A stretch of DNA of 64,000 bases. It comes from Palsa-461 sp963768185 (GTDB lineage Bacteria; Actinomycetota; Acidimicrobiia; Acidimicrobiales; RAAP-2). Positions 50,826-58,901 of this stretch are shown here, in pieces. The translations under genes were made by a program, and so were the position numbers. The notes beneath the pieces are model-generated. The model was not told where the DNA came from. It was given only the letters and a program-made list of their open reading frames with translations, and searched no databases. Position 1 is the stretch's first letter. Every line of letters starts with the position of its first letter. The DNA lies in NCBI GenBank assembly GCA_963768185.1, contig CAVYGS010000001.1, positions 620,001-684,000 on the forward strand, in the 5' to 3' direction.

Positions 50826-50844
50826 CCGCGGCCAAAGACCGCGG
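50826..50844 (-). terminator. Hairpin after divIVA, possible terminator
   Basis: CCGCGG, a seven-base loop, then CCGCGG, starting nine bases after the divIVA stop on the minus strand. It lacks a T run, so termination is only a possibility. It lies upstream of the TraR promoter, as would suit insulation of the two units. Confidence 0.3.
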
Positions 50845-50852
50845 GTCCCGGC

Positions 50853-51644
50853 CTAGCCCCGGCCTTCGGGCGTTCCGGGGCCGCGCAGGTCGAGCACTTG
50901 CGCGACGTTGTCCTCGCCGTCGTCCTCGTCGTCGTAGAGCTCGTTGGACAATTGGGCGTCATCGCCGGTCCCCAGGTGGCCGGCGGCCTGGCGGCCACTC
51001 TCCACCGCTCGCGGGCGCAGCGCCATGAGCGACTCGGCCGGCTGGACGTTCTCCTCGATCCACTTGAGGACCTCGGAGAGCATGGTGCGCAGCCGGGTCC
51101 GCTCGGACTCGAGATGGCGGGCCATGTTCTCGACGTCGGTCGCCAGCTGGGCCCGTGCCCCTTCGAGTCGGCTCACCTCGTCGCGCAGGCGCTGCTGGGA
51201 CTCGGTCACGAGCTGGCGCGCCTCATCCTCGGCTCGCGTGACGAGCGAGCGCGCCCGGTCCTCGGCCTGCGCGACGACCCGCGCCGCCTCGGTCTCGCTC
51301 TCGCGCTTGGTCTGCTCGACGAAGCGCTGGGCGAGGATCAGCGTCTGCTGCAAGGAGTCGTCCGCGACCGCCGCGGGGACCGGAGCGGCGGCCGGCGCCT
51401 CGGCCGCCACCGGCACCGGCACCGGCACGTCGCCCTGACTCTCCAGCTGGCCGATGCGCTCGGTGGCCTGGCGGAGCCGCTCGGTCGTCTGGCGGAGCTG
51501 TTCGGTGACCCGCTCGGCCTCGACCGCCGCCTTCTCCAGGTACTCGTCGACCTCGTCGACGTTGTAGCCCTTCAGCCCGAGGCGGAACTCGACCGTGCGA
51601 AGCGTCTCGAGGATCGGCTGCTGGGTGCTCTGGCCGTTATCCAT
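50853..51644 (-). CDS. DivIVA/Wag31-like polar growth protein
   Basis: 263 residues. The DivIVA lipid-binding N-terminus is RTVEFRLGLKGYNVDEVDEYLEKA. It is followed by long coiled coils (RVTEQLRQTTERLRQATERIGQLE; later ARSLVTRAEDEARQLVTESQQRLRDEVSRLEGARAQ) around an Ala/Pro/Val linker. It organises polar cell-wall growth in rod-shaped actinobacteria. ATG 51644 follows TAGAGT by eight bases with no SD. Its place after ftsZ-yggS-sepF-yggT is the standard actinobacterial order. Confidence 0.88.
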   Translation of the reverse strand: MDNGQSTQQPILETLRTVEFRLGLKGYNVDEVDEYLEKAAVEAERVTEQLRQTTERLRQATERIGQLESQGDVPVPVPVAAEAPAAAPVPAAVADDSLQQTLILAQRFVEQTKRESETEAARVVAQAEDRARSLVTRAEDEARQLVTESQQRLRDEVSRLEGARAQLATDVENMARHLESERTRLRTMLSEVLKWIEENVQPAESLMALRPRAVESGRQAAGHLGTGDDAQLSNELYDDEDDGEDNVAQVLDLRGPGTPEGRG

Positions 51645-51652
51645 GGCATGCC

Positions 51653-51658
51653 ACTCTA
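51653..51658 (-). promoter_or_regulatory. -10 box for probable leaderless divIVA transcript
   Basis: TAGAGT ends eight bases before ATG 51644. A second ATG at 51649, out of frame, lies between. No SD is present. Confidence 0.5.
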
Positions 51659-51709
51659 CCCCCGACACCCTCGGCGGTCCCGGGGCCGGTCACCCAGCGA
51701 AAACCCAGC

Positions 51710-51976
51710 TCAGTGGGACAGCAGGAGCGGAATGACGATGATCTCGGCGACCAGGATCACGACCAGGATGGACAGGTCGATGGCCATGCCGCCAGCGCGC
51801 AGCGGCGGCAGGATCTTGCGGATCGGGCGCAGCACCGGCTCGGTGACCAAGGCAAGGGTCCGGTTGATCGCAATCAGGGGGGAACCGGAACGGACCGGGA
51901 ACCAGCTGAGCAGCGCCCGAACGATCAAAACGACGACGAAGGCCTCGACGACGTACGCGAGGATCCGCGCGATCAC
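51710..51976 (-). CDS. YggT family membrane protein
   Basis: 88 residues with two hydrophobic segments (LAYVVEAFVVVLIVRALLSWF and AIDLSILVVILVAEIIVIPLLL) and the family loop with VTEPVLRPIRKILPP. GTG 51976 lies three bases after the sepF stop. The function is unknown, but the gene accompanies sepF and divIVA in Gram-positive division clusters. Confidence 0.9.
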   Translation of the reverse strand: MIARILAYVVEAFVVVLIVRALLSWFPVRSGSPLIAINRTLALVTEPVLRPIRKILPPLRAGGMAIDLSILVVILVAEIIVIPLLLSH

Positions 51977-51979
51977 CGG

Positions 51980-52528
51980 TTAGTAACGCCCGAAGTTGCG
52001 CTCCTGGAGGCGCTGGCGTTCCTCGTCAGACACCTTGACGTTGCTCGGGGCGAGTAGGAAGACGTGGTCGGCCACCTTCTCCATTTCGCCGCTGAGGGCG
52101 TAGGTGACGCCGCTGCAGAAGTCGATCATCCGTCGCTGCAGGTCGCGCTCGGCCACCTCGAGGTTCACGATCACCGGACGGTTGGATTTCAAGGAGTCAG
52201 CGATCTCCTTGGCGTCGCCAAAGCGGGCCGGCACGACGATCTTGGGCGTCGACTCGGACACCGACGGTCGGACGGTCGGCGAGACGGCCTGGGGCCGCAG
52301 CGTCGGCGTCACCCCCGAGCCGTTGTCCCGGGGCAAGGCCCGGATCCGGTTGGACTGTGCGGGGAGGGGGCGGGGCTCGGACTCCTCGGCGTCGGGGCTG
52401 CGGGTCTCGAGCCGGGACACCGGGGTGACGGTCCTCGGTCCCCGGTCTTCGTACTCATCCTCGTAGTCGTCGTACTCGTCGTCGATCAACCCGAGGTAGA
52501 CCATGGTCTTCTTCAACAATGACGGCAC
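51980..52528 (-). CDS. sepF: Cell division protein SepF
   Basis: Membrane anchor of FtsZ in actinobacteria, which lack FtsA; 182 residues. The N-terminal amphipathic helix is LLKKTMVYLGLIDDEYDDYEDEYE. An acidic/Pro-rich linker leads to the C-terminal domain KIVVPARFGDAKEIADSLKSNRPVIVNLE...RRMIDFCSGVTYAL. GTG 52528 has AGGAG ten bases upstream and matches the usual N-terminus. Confidence 0.95.
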   Translation of the reverse strand: MPSLLKKTMVYLGLIDDEYDDYEDEYEDRGPRTVTPVSRLETRSPDAEESEPRPLPAQSNRIRALPRDNGSGVTPTLRPQAVSPTVRPSVSESTPKIVVPARFGDAKEIADSLKSNRPVIVNLEVAERDLQRRMIDFCSGVTYALSGEMEKVADHVFLLAPSNVKVSDEERQRLQERNFGRY

Positions 52529-52627
52529 CGTTCCATGTCTCCTTCGAGACAGCGTACCGCTCCCGGTCGCCGACCACTGTTACCCACGCTTCACGTGCAG
52601 CTCACCGACCAGGGACGCCGCGCCGCC

Positions 52628-53293
52628 TCAAAGACGCGCCGGCGGGCGGTCCCCGAACAGGGCCCGGCCGACCCGCACCATGGTCGATCCCTCGGCCACG
52701 GCGAGCTCCAGGTCCTCGGTCATCCCGATCGACCGAATGTCCAGCCCGAGGTCATCGGCCAAGCTCCGGACGACCCTGAAGGCCGCCCTCGCTTCGTCTT
52801 CGGGACGGGGCGCCACCGCCATCAGTCCTTCCAAACTCAGCCCGAGGCCGACGAGGGCGCCGGCGAGGGAGGGGACGTCAGCCGGCTCGCAGCCCGGCCG
52901 ACCGGCCTCCCCCGAGAACGCGACCTGGATCAGCACCCGGGCGCCCGGCGCGACGCGGGCGATCCGCTCCCCTTCGACCTCCCTCGAGACCGACTGCCAG
53001 CAGTCGACGAGCGGGCCGAGCGCTGGGACCTTGTTGGTTTGGATGGCGCCCAGGAAGTGCCAGAGCGCTCGTTGATCGCCGAGGGTGCGCCGTTTGGCGA
53101 CGAGCTCCTGGGCGTAGTTCTCCGCCACCGCATGCAGGCCGACCTCCAGCGCCGCCGTCACCGCCTCAGGCCCGAAACCCTTGGTGACCGCGAGGACGGT
53201 AACCCGGTCGGGGTCGCCACCGGCCCGCTCGATGCGCTCGCGCACTTCGCGCAGCCGCGCCGCGACGAACGCGCGGTCACCGGGTGCGCTCAC
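52628..53293 (-). CDS. PLP homeostasis protein, YggS family
   Basis: 221 residues. A fold-type III PLP protein without known catalysis that buffers pyridoxal phosphate. The Lys of VTVLAVTKGFG binds PLP. AENYAQELVAKRRTLG, WHFLGAIQTNKVPAL and MTEDLELAVAEGSTMVRVGRALFG are typical. GTG 53293 follows ftsZ by 33 bases without a clear SD. It lies in the conserved ftsZ-yggS-sepF order. Confidence 0.93.
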   Translation of the reverse strand: MSAPGDRAFVAARLREVRERIERAGGDPDRVTVLAVTKGFGPEAVTAALEVGLHAVAENYAQELVAKRRTLGDQRALWHFLGAIQTNKVPALGPLVDCWQSVSREVEGERIARVAPGARVLIQVAFSGEAGRPGCEPADVPSLAGALVGLGLSLEGLMAVAPRPEDEARAAFRVVRSLADDLGLDIRSIGMTEDLELAVAEGSTMVRVGRALFGDRPPARL

Positions 53294-53326
53294 CGGCGCG
53301 TGGTTCGCTTGGGGAGGGGACGTTCG

Positions 53327-54433
53327 CTAGCGGAGGAAGGACGGGACGTCGAAGTCGTCGTCACCGATCTCGATCTCGTCGTCATCGCTGTCGGCGAAGA
53401 TGTCGACCGGCGACGCGCCGGCCCGACCGACGACGCTCGAGCCCGAGTCGCCGCCCTTGGACCCCGAGCGTCCGACGCCCTCCCAGCGCTCGAAGCCCGC
53501 CGCGATGACCGTCACCTGGACCTCGTCGACCATGTTCTCGTCGATCACGGCGCCGAAGATGATGTTGGCGTCCGGGTGGGCCACCGAGTGGATGATCTCG
53601 GCCGCCTCGTTCACCTCGAAGATCCCGAGGTCGTTGCCGCCCACGATGTTGAGCAGGATGCCTCGCGCGCCCTCGATTGAGGCCTCGAGCAGCGGGCTGG
53701 TGATCGCGGCGCGCGCCGCGTTGACCGCGCGGCCGTCGCCGCTCGCGTTCCCGATCCCCATGATCGCGGTACCGGCGTTGGACATGATCATCTTGACGTC
53801 GGCGAAGTCGGTGTTGATGAGCCCGGGGACCGTGATCAGATCGGTGATCCCGCGCACGCCCTGGAGCAACACCTCGTCGGCCATCTTGAAGGCGTTGACC
53901 ATCGAGGTCTTCTCGTTGGAGACCGTGAGGAGCCGATCGTTCGGGATGACGATCAGCGTGTCGACCTTCTCCTTCAGGCTCTGGATGCCCTTCTCGGCTT
54001 GCATGGCCCGCGTGCGGCCCTCGAATGTGAACGGCCGGGTCACCACGCCGATGGTCACCGCGCCAAGCGACTTCGCGAGCTCGGCCACCACTGGCGCGCC
54101 CCCGGTGCCCGTGCCACCGCCCTCGCCGGCAGTGATGAACACCATGTCGGAGCCGCTGAGGGCCTCTTCGATCTCGCCCCGGTGCTCCTCGGCCGCCTGG
54201 CGACCGATCTCGGGGTCGCTGCCGGCGCCGAGCCCCCGGGTGAGGGTGCGGCCGATGTCGAGCTTGAGGTCGGCGTCGCTCATGAGCAGCGCCTGGGCGT
54301 CGGTGTTGGCCGCGATGAACTCAACGTTGCGCAGTCCGGCGTCGATCATCCGGTTCACGGCGTTGACGCCGCCGCCGCCGACTCCGACGACCTTGATGAC
54401 CGCGAGATAGCCGGCCTGTAGGGAGAGGGTCAT
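53327..54433 (-). CDS. ftsZ: Cell division protein FtsZ
   Basis: Tubulin-like GTPase that forms the division ring; 368 residues. IKVVGVGGGGVNAVNRM, FITAGEGGGTGTGGAPVVAE (tubulin signature) and NTDFADVKMIMSNAG are present. The C-terminal peptide DDDFDVPSFLR is the SepF-binding tail. ATG 54433 is taken by family alignment. It has no SD. A TATCCT box lies 70 bases upstream, preceded by an inverted repeat. Confidence 0.95.
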   Translation of the reverse strand: MTLSLQAGYLAVIKVVGVGGGGVNAVNRMIDAGLRNVEFIAANTDAQALLMSDADLKLDIGRTLTRGLGAGSDPEIGRQAAEEHRGEIEEALSGSDMVFITAGEGGGTGTGGAPVVAELAKSLGAVTIGVVTRPFTFEGRTRAMQAEKGIQSLKEKVDTLIVIPNDRLLTVSNEKTSMVNAFKMADEVLLQGVRGITDLITVPGLINTDFADVKMIMSNAGTAIMGIGNASGDGRAVNAARAAITSPLLEASIEGARGILLNIVGGNDLGIFEVNEAAEIIHSVAHPDANIIFGAVIDENMVDEVQVTVIAAGFERWEGVGRSGSKGGDSGSSVVGRAGASPVDIFADSDDDEIEIGDDDFDVPSFLR

Positions 54434-54502
54434 GAGTTTGTGGGGTGCTGATGGGGTACCCGGCTTTGTGACATGCGTCCACACCCCCTCATCGGAAGGG
54501 CC

Positions 54503-54508
54503 AGGATA
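54503..54508 (-). promoter_or_regulatory. ftsZ: Candidate -10 box of ftsZ
   Basis: TATCCT on the minus strand, 70 bases before the ftsZ ATG. No good -35 box; the spot where it should be is next to an inverted repeat. Confidence 0.4.
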
Positions 54509-54531
54509 GTTCACCAGGCACTGAATCGGCG

Positions 54532-54550
54532 CGATCTCAACCTGAGATCG
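54532..54550. promoter_or_regulatory. Inverted repeat between ftsZ and the Rieske module
   Basis: CGATCTCA-ACC-TGAGATCG, perfect eight-base arms with a three-base spacer. It lies 24-42 bases upstream of the candidate ftsZ -10 box, where an activator or repressor of ftsZ would bind. It is also about 87 bases before the divergent TACGTT box of the membrane/Rieske genes. Confidence 0.55.
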
Positions 54551-54636
54551 AGGGTGCCGACACCGACCGCTCAACGCTACGGGGGCACACGAGGGCGGTC
54601 AAACGCCGTTGCGGCGCCCCGTCCGGCGTTTCGGTA

Positions 54637-54642
54637 CGTTGG
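54637..54642 (+). promoter_or_regulatory. Candidate -10 box of the membrane/Rieske operon
   Basis: TACGTT, with TTGCGG twenty bases upstream as a poorly spaced -35. The gene at 54684 has a separate strong SD (GGGCGGGGGG). Confidence 0.35.
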
Positions 54643-54683
54643 GCGCGCTGGACCACCGGGGGTCGTCGCGAAGGGCGGGGGGC

Positions 54684-55250
54684 ATGACGGTCGCGCAACG
54701 GCCCACGAGGAGCTCCCAGCGCGCCATCACCCTCGTCCTTCTGCTCGGTGTGGCCGTCGCGGTCTTCCTCGGCGTCTATGCGCGGGTCCATCACGCGTCG
54801 GGCCATCCGCTGTTCACCCTCGGGTTCTCGGGCGTCCTGCAGATGAAGGCGTGGCTCACCTCGGCGGCCACATTGTTGCTCTTGGTGCAACTCACCAGCG
54901 CGCTGTGGATGTGGGGGCGGCTGCCCGGTGTGCATGCCAGCGCGCCGGGCTGGGTCACCCCGCTGCACCGCTACAGCGGCGCGGTCGCCTTCGCCCTCAC
55001 CATCCCCGTGGCGCTCAACTGCATCTGGGCGCTCGGGTTCGCCACCTACAGCTGGCGCGTGATCGTCCACAGCGTGGCCGGGTGCCTCTTCTACGGCGCG
55101 TACGCGGCCAAGATGCTCGGGCTCCGGTTGAAGGGCCTGCCCTCGTGGGCGCTCCCGGTCCTCGGCGGCGCCGTGCTCACCCTCCTCGTGGTCCTCTGGC
55201 TGACGGCCGCACTGTGGTTCTTCACCCGCACCGGGGTGCCCCTCACGTGA
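54684..55250 (+). CDS. Multi-pass membrane protein, cytochrome b561-like (DUF6529-type)
   Basis: 188 residues and about five hydrophobic helices (ITLVLLLGVAVAVFLGVY; LTSAATLLLLVQLTSALWMW; GAVAFALTIPVALNCIWAL; VHSVAGCLFYGAYAAKML; VLTLLVVLWLTAALWFF). Histidines in or near the helices (LHRYSGA, IVHSVAG, VHHASG) could bind heme as in cytochrome b561 folds; I recall such proteins as DUF6529. It is coupled by GTGA to a Rieske protein, which suggests an electron-transfer pair. Confidence 0.7.
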   Translation: MTVAQRPTRSSQRAITLVLLLGVAVAVFLGVYARVHHASGHPLFTLGFSGVLQMKAWLTSAATLLLLVQLTSALWMWGRLPGVHASAPGWVTPLHRYSGAVAFALTIPVALNCIWALGFATYSWRVIVHSVAGCLFYGAYAAKMLGLRLKGLPSWALPVLGGAVLTLLVVLWLTAALWFFTRTGVPLT

Positions 55251-55690
55251 GCGACGGCCTCTCGCGCCGCAGCGCGCTGGTGCGCGGCGGCTTCGTCGTG
55301 GCGGCCGGGGTCGCGGGCTTCTTCCTGGCGCGCGACAAGTGGTCGCGCTCGACCGGGACGATCGCCGGGGGGAACGGCTACGGGGCCCCCGCACCGGCCG
55401 CCGCCGGGGCGCCGGTCGCGCCGCTCTCCTCGGTCCCGGCCGGGGGCGGGATCGTGCTGGCGGCCAAGGGCGTGGTGCTCACCCGCATCGGCGGCACCTT
55501 GCGGGGCTTCTCCTCCATCTGCACCCACGAGGGCTGCACGTTGGCCGAGGTCGCGCAGGGAACCATCGATTGCCCCTGCCACGGCAGCAAGTTCAACGCC
55601 GAGACCGGGGCCGTCGTGCACGGGCCGGCCACCCGGCCGCTGCCCACCGTGGCGGTCAGCGTGCGCGGCGCCGAGGTCTACCGGGCATGA
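55247..55690 (+). CDS. Rieske [2Fe-2S] protein with Tat-type leader
   Basis: 147 residues. The twin-arginine leader is LSRRSALVRGGFVVAAGVAGFFLA; then an Ala/Gly/Pro linker and a Rieske domain. Cluster ligands are Cys92/His94 in CTHEGC and Cys109/His112 in CPCHGS, with Cys97 and Cys111 placed for the disulfide. It probably sits on the outer face of the membrane and accepts or donates electrons with the preceding membrane protein. GTG 55247 overlaps that gene as GTGA. Confidence 0.9.
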   Translation: MSDGLSRRSALVRGGFVVAAGVAGFFLARDKWSRSTGTIAGGNGYGAPAPAAAGAPVAPLSSVPAGGGIVLAAKGVVLTRIGGTLRGFSSICTHEGCTLAEVAQGTIDCPCHGSKFNAETGAVVHGPATRPLPTVAVSVRGAEVYRA

Positions 55691-55779
55691 ACGCGGCCTG
55701 GTGGCGGCGCAACCTGCCGACGCTGCTGTGGATGGCGGCGGCCGGCTTCGCGCTCGGCGCGCTGATCGCCCTGGCGTAG
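55687..55779 (+). CDS. 30-residue single-pass membrane microprotein
   Basis: MNAAWWRRNLPTLLWMAAAG then a further hydrophobic stretch to IALA. The ATG overlaps the Rieske stop as ATGA. The basic, Trp-rich N-terminus and one helix suggest a membrane subunit of the same complex. It is short, but the coupling and membrane composition support it. The stop lies one base before the convergent ftsQ stop. Confidence 0.6.
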   Translation: MNAAWWRRNLPTLLWMAAAGFALGALIALA

Positions 55780-55780
55780 C

Positions 55781-56581
55781 TCAGCTCTTCGCCACGGCGC
55801 CGTGGGCCACGACCGGCGAGTCGGGGACCGAGACGTCGAGGACGTCGCCGGGCCCGAGCGACGCGCCGGCGAGCAGGGACGCGATGTCCTCGAACTTGGA
55901 GGGCAGCTGGGTGGGCGCCCCGAACACCACCCCCACCTGGCCGGTGAGCGAAAGGTCGACGCCGCCGCCTGGCGAGGGCGACACTTCCTGCACCTCGGAC
56001 TTGAAGGCGGGCGGCAGCTGCGAGGCGACCGTCAGCAGGGGACGCGCCGCGCCGAGCGTGCTCCCGGGGGCGCCGGGGCTTCGCAGGCCGACGAGATGCG
56101 GCAGGCCGGCGGGCGCCGCGGGGAGCACGGCCAGGACCCGACCCGTCGGGTCGAGCTCGGCCCAGCCGGTCCCGTCGGCCACCACCGCGACCGCGGGGCG
56201 CTCGGTGAGCGCGACGCTCACGCCGTCGGGCCAATGCACGCTGACGGTCGCCCGCTCCACCCAGGGCAGCGCCTCGATCGCCCGGGCCGCCGCGCCGGCG
56301 TGCACGTCGAGGAGCGGCGGGTGGGTGGACAGCCCGGCGGCCGCCAACACCACCGGGGTCGGCGTGTGGTGGTTCCCGGTCACGACCAGGTGATCGGCCG
56401 CGAAGAGCCGGGAGTGCAGGAGCGGCCACGCGCCGGCGGCGAACAGCGTCACCACGCACGCACACCCGACGAAGAGCCGACGGCGGCGCGAGTGGCGGCG
56501 GCGGACCGCCCGGCGTCGCTCGTCGAGGCGCGGGTCGATCCGCGGCGCGCTGCGCGGCCGATTCGCGGTGGCGGTGCTCAC
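55781..56581 (-). CDS. ftsQ: Cell division protein FtsQ
   Basis: Bitopic divisome protein; 266 residues. A basic cytoplasmic tail (RRAVRRRHSRRRRLF) and one membrane helix (FVGCACVVTLFAAGAWPLL) lead to a POTRA domain (AADHLVVTGNHHTPTPVVLAAAG) and the beta domain with WVERATVSVHWPDGVSVALTERPAVAVV. GTG 56581 overlaps the murB stop as GTGA. Confidence 0.9.
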   Translation of the reverse strand: MSTATANRPRSAPRIDPRLDERRRAVRRRHSRRRRLFVGCACVVTLFAAGAWPLLHSRLFAADHLVVTGNHHTPTPVVLAAAGLSTHPPLLDVHAGAAARAIEALPWVERATVSVHWPDGVSVALTERPAVAVVADGTGWAELDPTGRVLAVLPAAPAGLPHLVGLRSPGAPGSTLGAARPLLTVASQLPPAFKSEVQEVSPSPGGGVDLSLTGQVGVVFGAPTQLPSKFEDIASLLAGASLGPGDVLDVSVPDSPVVAHGAVAKS

Positions 56582-57528
56582 CGGGGCTCCTCGGCGAACC
56601 CGATCAACCGCACCTCGGTCTCGAGCCGCACCCCCTTAGCCTCGGCCACCAGCTCGCGGACGCGGTGGATGAGGCGCCACACGTCGTCGGCCGACCCCCC
56701 GTCGTCGGCCTGGATGAAGTTGGCGTGCTTGGTCGACACCGACGCGCTCCCGAGGCGCAGGCCCTTCAGCCCCGCCCCCTCGACGAGGGCGCCGGCCGAG
56801 ACCCCTTCGGGGTTGGTGAAGACCGACCCGGCGTTGGCACCGCCGGGCTGGTGCTCCCGGCGCCACCGCACGATCTCGGCGATCTCGGCCCGGCCCTCGC
56901 GGGGGTCGCCGGCCAGCGCGGCGAACTCGGCCCACAGCACGACCTCGCCGTCGGCGATCGACGAGCGGCGATAGGAGGGGGCCAGCCGGTCCAGCCCGGC
57001 CTCACCGCCGGCGTCCGACGCCAGGTCCATCCACCCGTAGCGACGCAGGCTCGCCGCGACGTCCGAGCCGTGGCCGCCGGCGTTCATCCGCAGCGCCCCG
57101 CCGACCGAGCCGGGCACCCCCACCGCCCACTCGAGGCCGCGAGCCCCGGCCTCCACGGCCCGGCGGGCCAGGACGGGCAGGCCGAGCGCGGAGCCGGCCC
57201 GCACCAGGTGGGCCGTGGACGGCGCAGCCTCGCGCGTCACCTCGAGGCCCACGAACTCGGAGGGGGGGCGCTGAGCGAGGCGGACGGCGAGGCCGGGGAA
57301 CCCGGCGTCGGCCACCAGGAGGTTGGAGCCCTTCCCGACCACCAGCACCGGCACCGGCACGCGGCCGGCCAGCGCGGCCCGCACGGCCTCCAGGTCGGCG
57401 GTCGTGCGGGCCTCGACGAAGACGGCGGCGGGCCCGCCGACCCGATAGGTGGTGAACGGCCCGAGCCCGACGTCGCGTCGCGCCAGCGACCCCAGGGCGC
57501 CGGCCAGCTCGTCCAGCGACGCGCTCAT
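56578..57528 (-). CDS. murB: UDP-N-acetylenolpyruvoylglucosamine reductase
   Basis: FAD enzyme making UDP-MurNAc with NADPH; 316 residues. TTYRVGGPAAVFVEA, VVGKGSNLLVADAGFPG, GLEWAVGVPGSVGGALRMNAGGHG and YRRSSI are typical. The catalytic Ser is in NAGSVFTNPEG, and STKHANFIQADDGG ends the domain. The ATG at 57528 overlaps the murC stop as ATGA. Confidence 0.95.
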   Translation of the reverse strand: MSASLDELAGALGSLARRDVGLGPFTTYRVGGPAAVFVEARTTADLEAVRAALAGRVPVPVLVVGKGSNLLVADAGFPGLAVRLAQRPPSEFVGLEVTREAAPSTAHLVRAGSALGLPVLARRAVEAGARGLEWAVGVPGSVGGALRMNAGGHGSDVAASLRRYGWMDLASDAGGEAGLDRLAPSYRRSSIADGEVVLWAEFAALAGDPREGRAEIAEIVRWRREHQPGGANAGSVFTNPEGVSAGALVEGAGLKGLRLGSASVSTKHANFIQADDGGSADDVWRLIHRVRELVAEAKGVRLETEVRLIGFAEEPR

Positions 57529-58901
57529 CGAGTGAGCGCCGCCATGAGCTCGTCGGGGAGCGTCGTGAGGTCGCCGGCGCCGAGGGTCAGGCAGAGGTCG
57601 CCCGGTCGCAGGATCGAGGCGACCACAGTGCGCAGCTCTGCTCGTGTCGGCACGTAGTGGAGCGGCAACGCCGGGTTGGCCGCCGCCACCGCGTCGGCCA
57701 CCAGGCGACCCGAGACACCGGGGATCACTGCCTCACCGGCGCCATAGACGTCGGTGACCACGAGGACGTCGGCCCCGTCGAAGGCGTGGGCGAACTGGCC
57801 GGCCAGCGCCTGGGTCCTGGTGAAGCGATGCGGCTGGAACACCGCGACGACCCGGGCGAACCCGGCGCCCCGCGCCGTGTCGATCACCGGCGCGACCTCG
57901 CCGGGGAGGTGCCCGTAGTCGTCGACGAAGCTGACCCCGCCGCGCTCGCCGCGCTGCTCGTAGCGCCGCGGCGCGCCGCGGAAGGCCGCCATGGCGGCCG
58001 CTGCCGCCTCGAACGGCGCACCCAGCTCGACCGCGGCCGCCACCGCCAGCGCCGCGTTGGCCACGTTGTGGCGCCCCGGGGTCGCGACCTGCACCGATCC
58101 GAGCGGTCCGCCCGGCCCGATGAGGCCGAAGCGCGACGAGCCGGCAGCCAGCTCCAGCTCGACGATGCGGTAGTCGGCCGAGCGCGACTCGCCCACCGAG
58201 GCCGCCCCGAACTCGGCGCCGAGGCTGGCCGCGCCGGGCTCGTCCGCGCTGACGAGCGACCGGCCGGTCGTGGCACCGAGCAGGCGCCCGAACGCGGCCC
58301 GCAGCGCCTCGAGCGTGCCGTAGTGGTCGAGGTGGTCCGGCTCGACGCTCGTGAGCACCGTCATCTCGGGCGCCAGCGCGCCGAAGGCGCCGTAGCTCTC
58401 GTCGGCCTCGAGCACCATCCACTCGCCGTCGTCGAGGGCGGCGTTGGTCCCGAGGTCGCCCACGTCGGCTCCCACGAGGAAGGAGGGCGCCATCCCGGCG
58501 GCGCTGAGCGCAACGACGAGCATGGACGCGGTCGTCGTCTTCCCGTGCGTGCCGGCGACGGCGACGGCGCGCCGCGTCGCGCCGAGCATCGCGAGCACCC
58601 GGGCGCGGGGCGCGACCGGCAGCCCGCGAGCCCGGGCCGCGGTCAACTCGGGGTTGTCGTCGGCGACCGCCGGCGACGCCGTCACCACCTCGGCGTCGCC
58701 CAGGTTCTCGACCCGATGGCCGATCGCGACCGGGATGCCGCGGGCGACGAGCCGATCGGTCACCGGCGAGGCCCGCTGGTCGCTCCCGGTGACCCGGTGG
58801 CCCATCGCCGCCAGCACGACCGCGACCCCGCTCATGCCGGCCCCGCCCACCCCCACGATGTGGATCCGCCGGGGGTTGAACCAGGGGCCCTCAGCGGGCA
58901 T
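57525..58901 (-). CDS. murC: UDP-N-acetylmuramate-L-alanine ligase
   Basis: Adds L-Ala to UDP-MurNAc; 458 residues. HIVGVGGAGMSGVA binds the uridine part, GTHGKTTTASM (117-123) is the ATP loop, and EADESYGAF and SVEPDHLDHYG follow. The C-terminal-domain motif normally DDYxHHP reads DDYGHLP (327-333). The ATG at 58901 overlaps the end of murG by eleven bases. Confidence 0.94.
   Translation of the reverse strand: MPAEGPWFNPRRIHIVGVGGAGMSGVAVVLAAMGHRVTGSDQRASPVTDRLVARGIPVAIGHRVENLGDAEVVTASPAVADDNPELTAARARGLPVAPRARVLAMLGATRRAVAVAGTHGKTTTASMLVVALSAAGMAPSFLVGADVGDLGTNAALDDGEWMVLEADESYGAFGALAPEMTVLTSVEPDHLDHYGTLEALRAAFGRLLGATTGRSLVSADEPGAASLGAEFGAASVGESRSADYRIVELELAAGSSRFGLIGPGGPLGSVQVATPGRHNVANAALAVAAAVELGAPFEAAAAAMAAFRGAPRRYEQRGERGGVSFVDDYGHLPGEVAPVIDTARGAGFARVVAVFQPHRFTRTQALAGQFAHAFDGADVLVVTDVYGAGEAVIPGVSGRLVADAVAAANPALPLHYVPTRAELRTVVASILRPGDLCLTLGAGDLTTLPDELMAALTR

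Noticed and set aside
50856..50881. GCCCCGG/CCGGGGC hairpin as divIVA terminator
   Set aside because: It lies within the last codons of divIVA and has no T run; GC-rich hairpins arise by chance at this composition.
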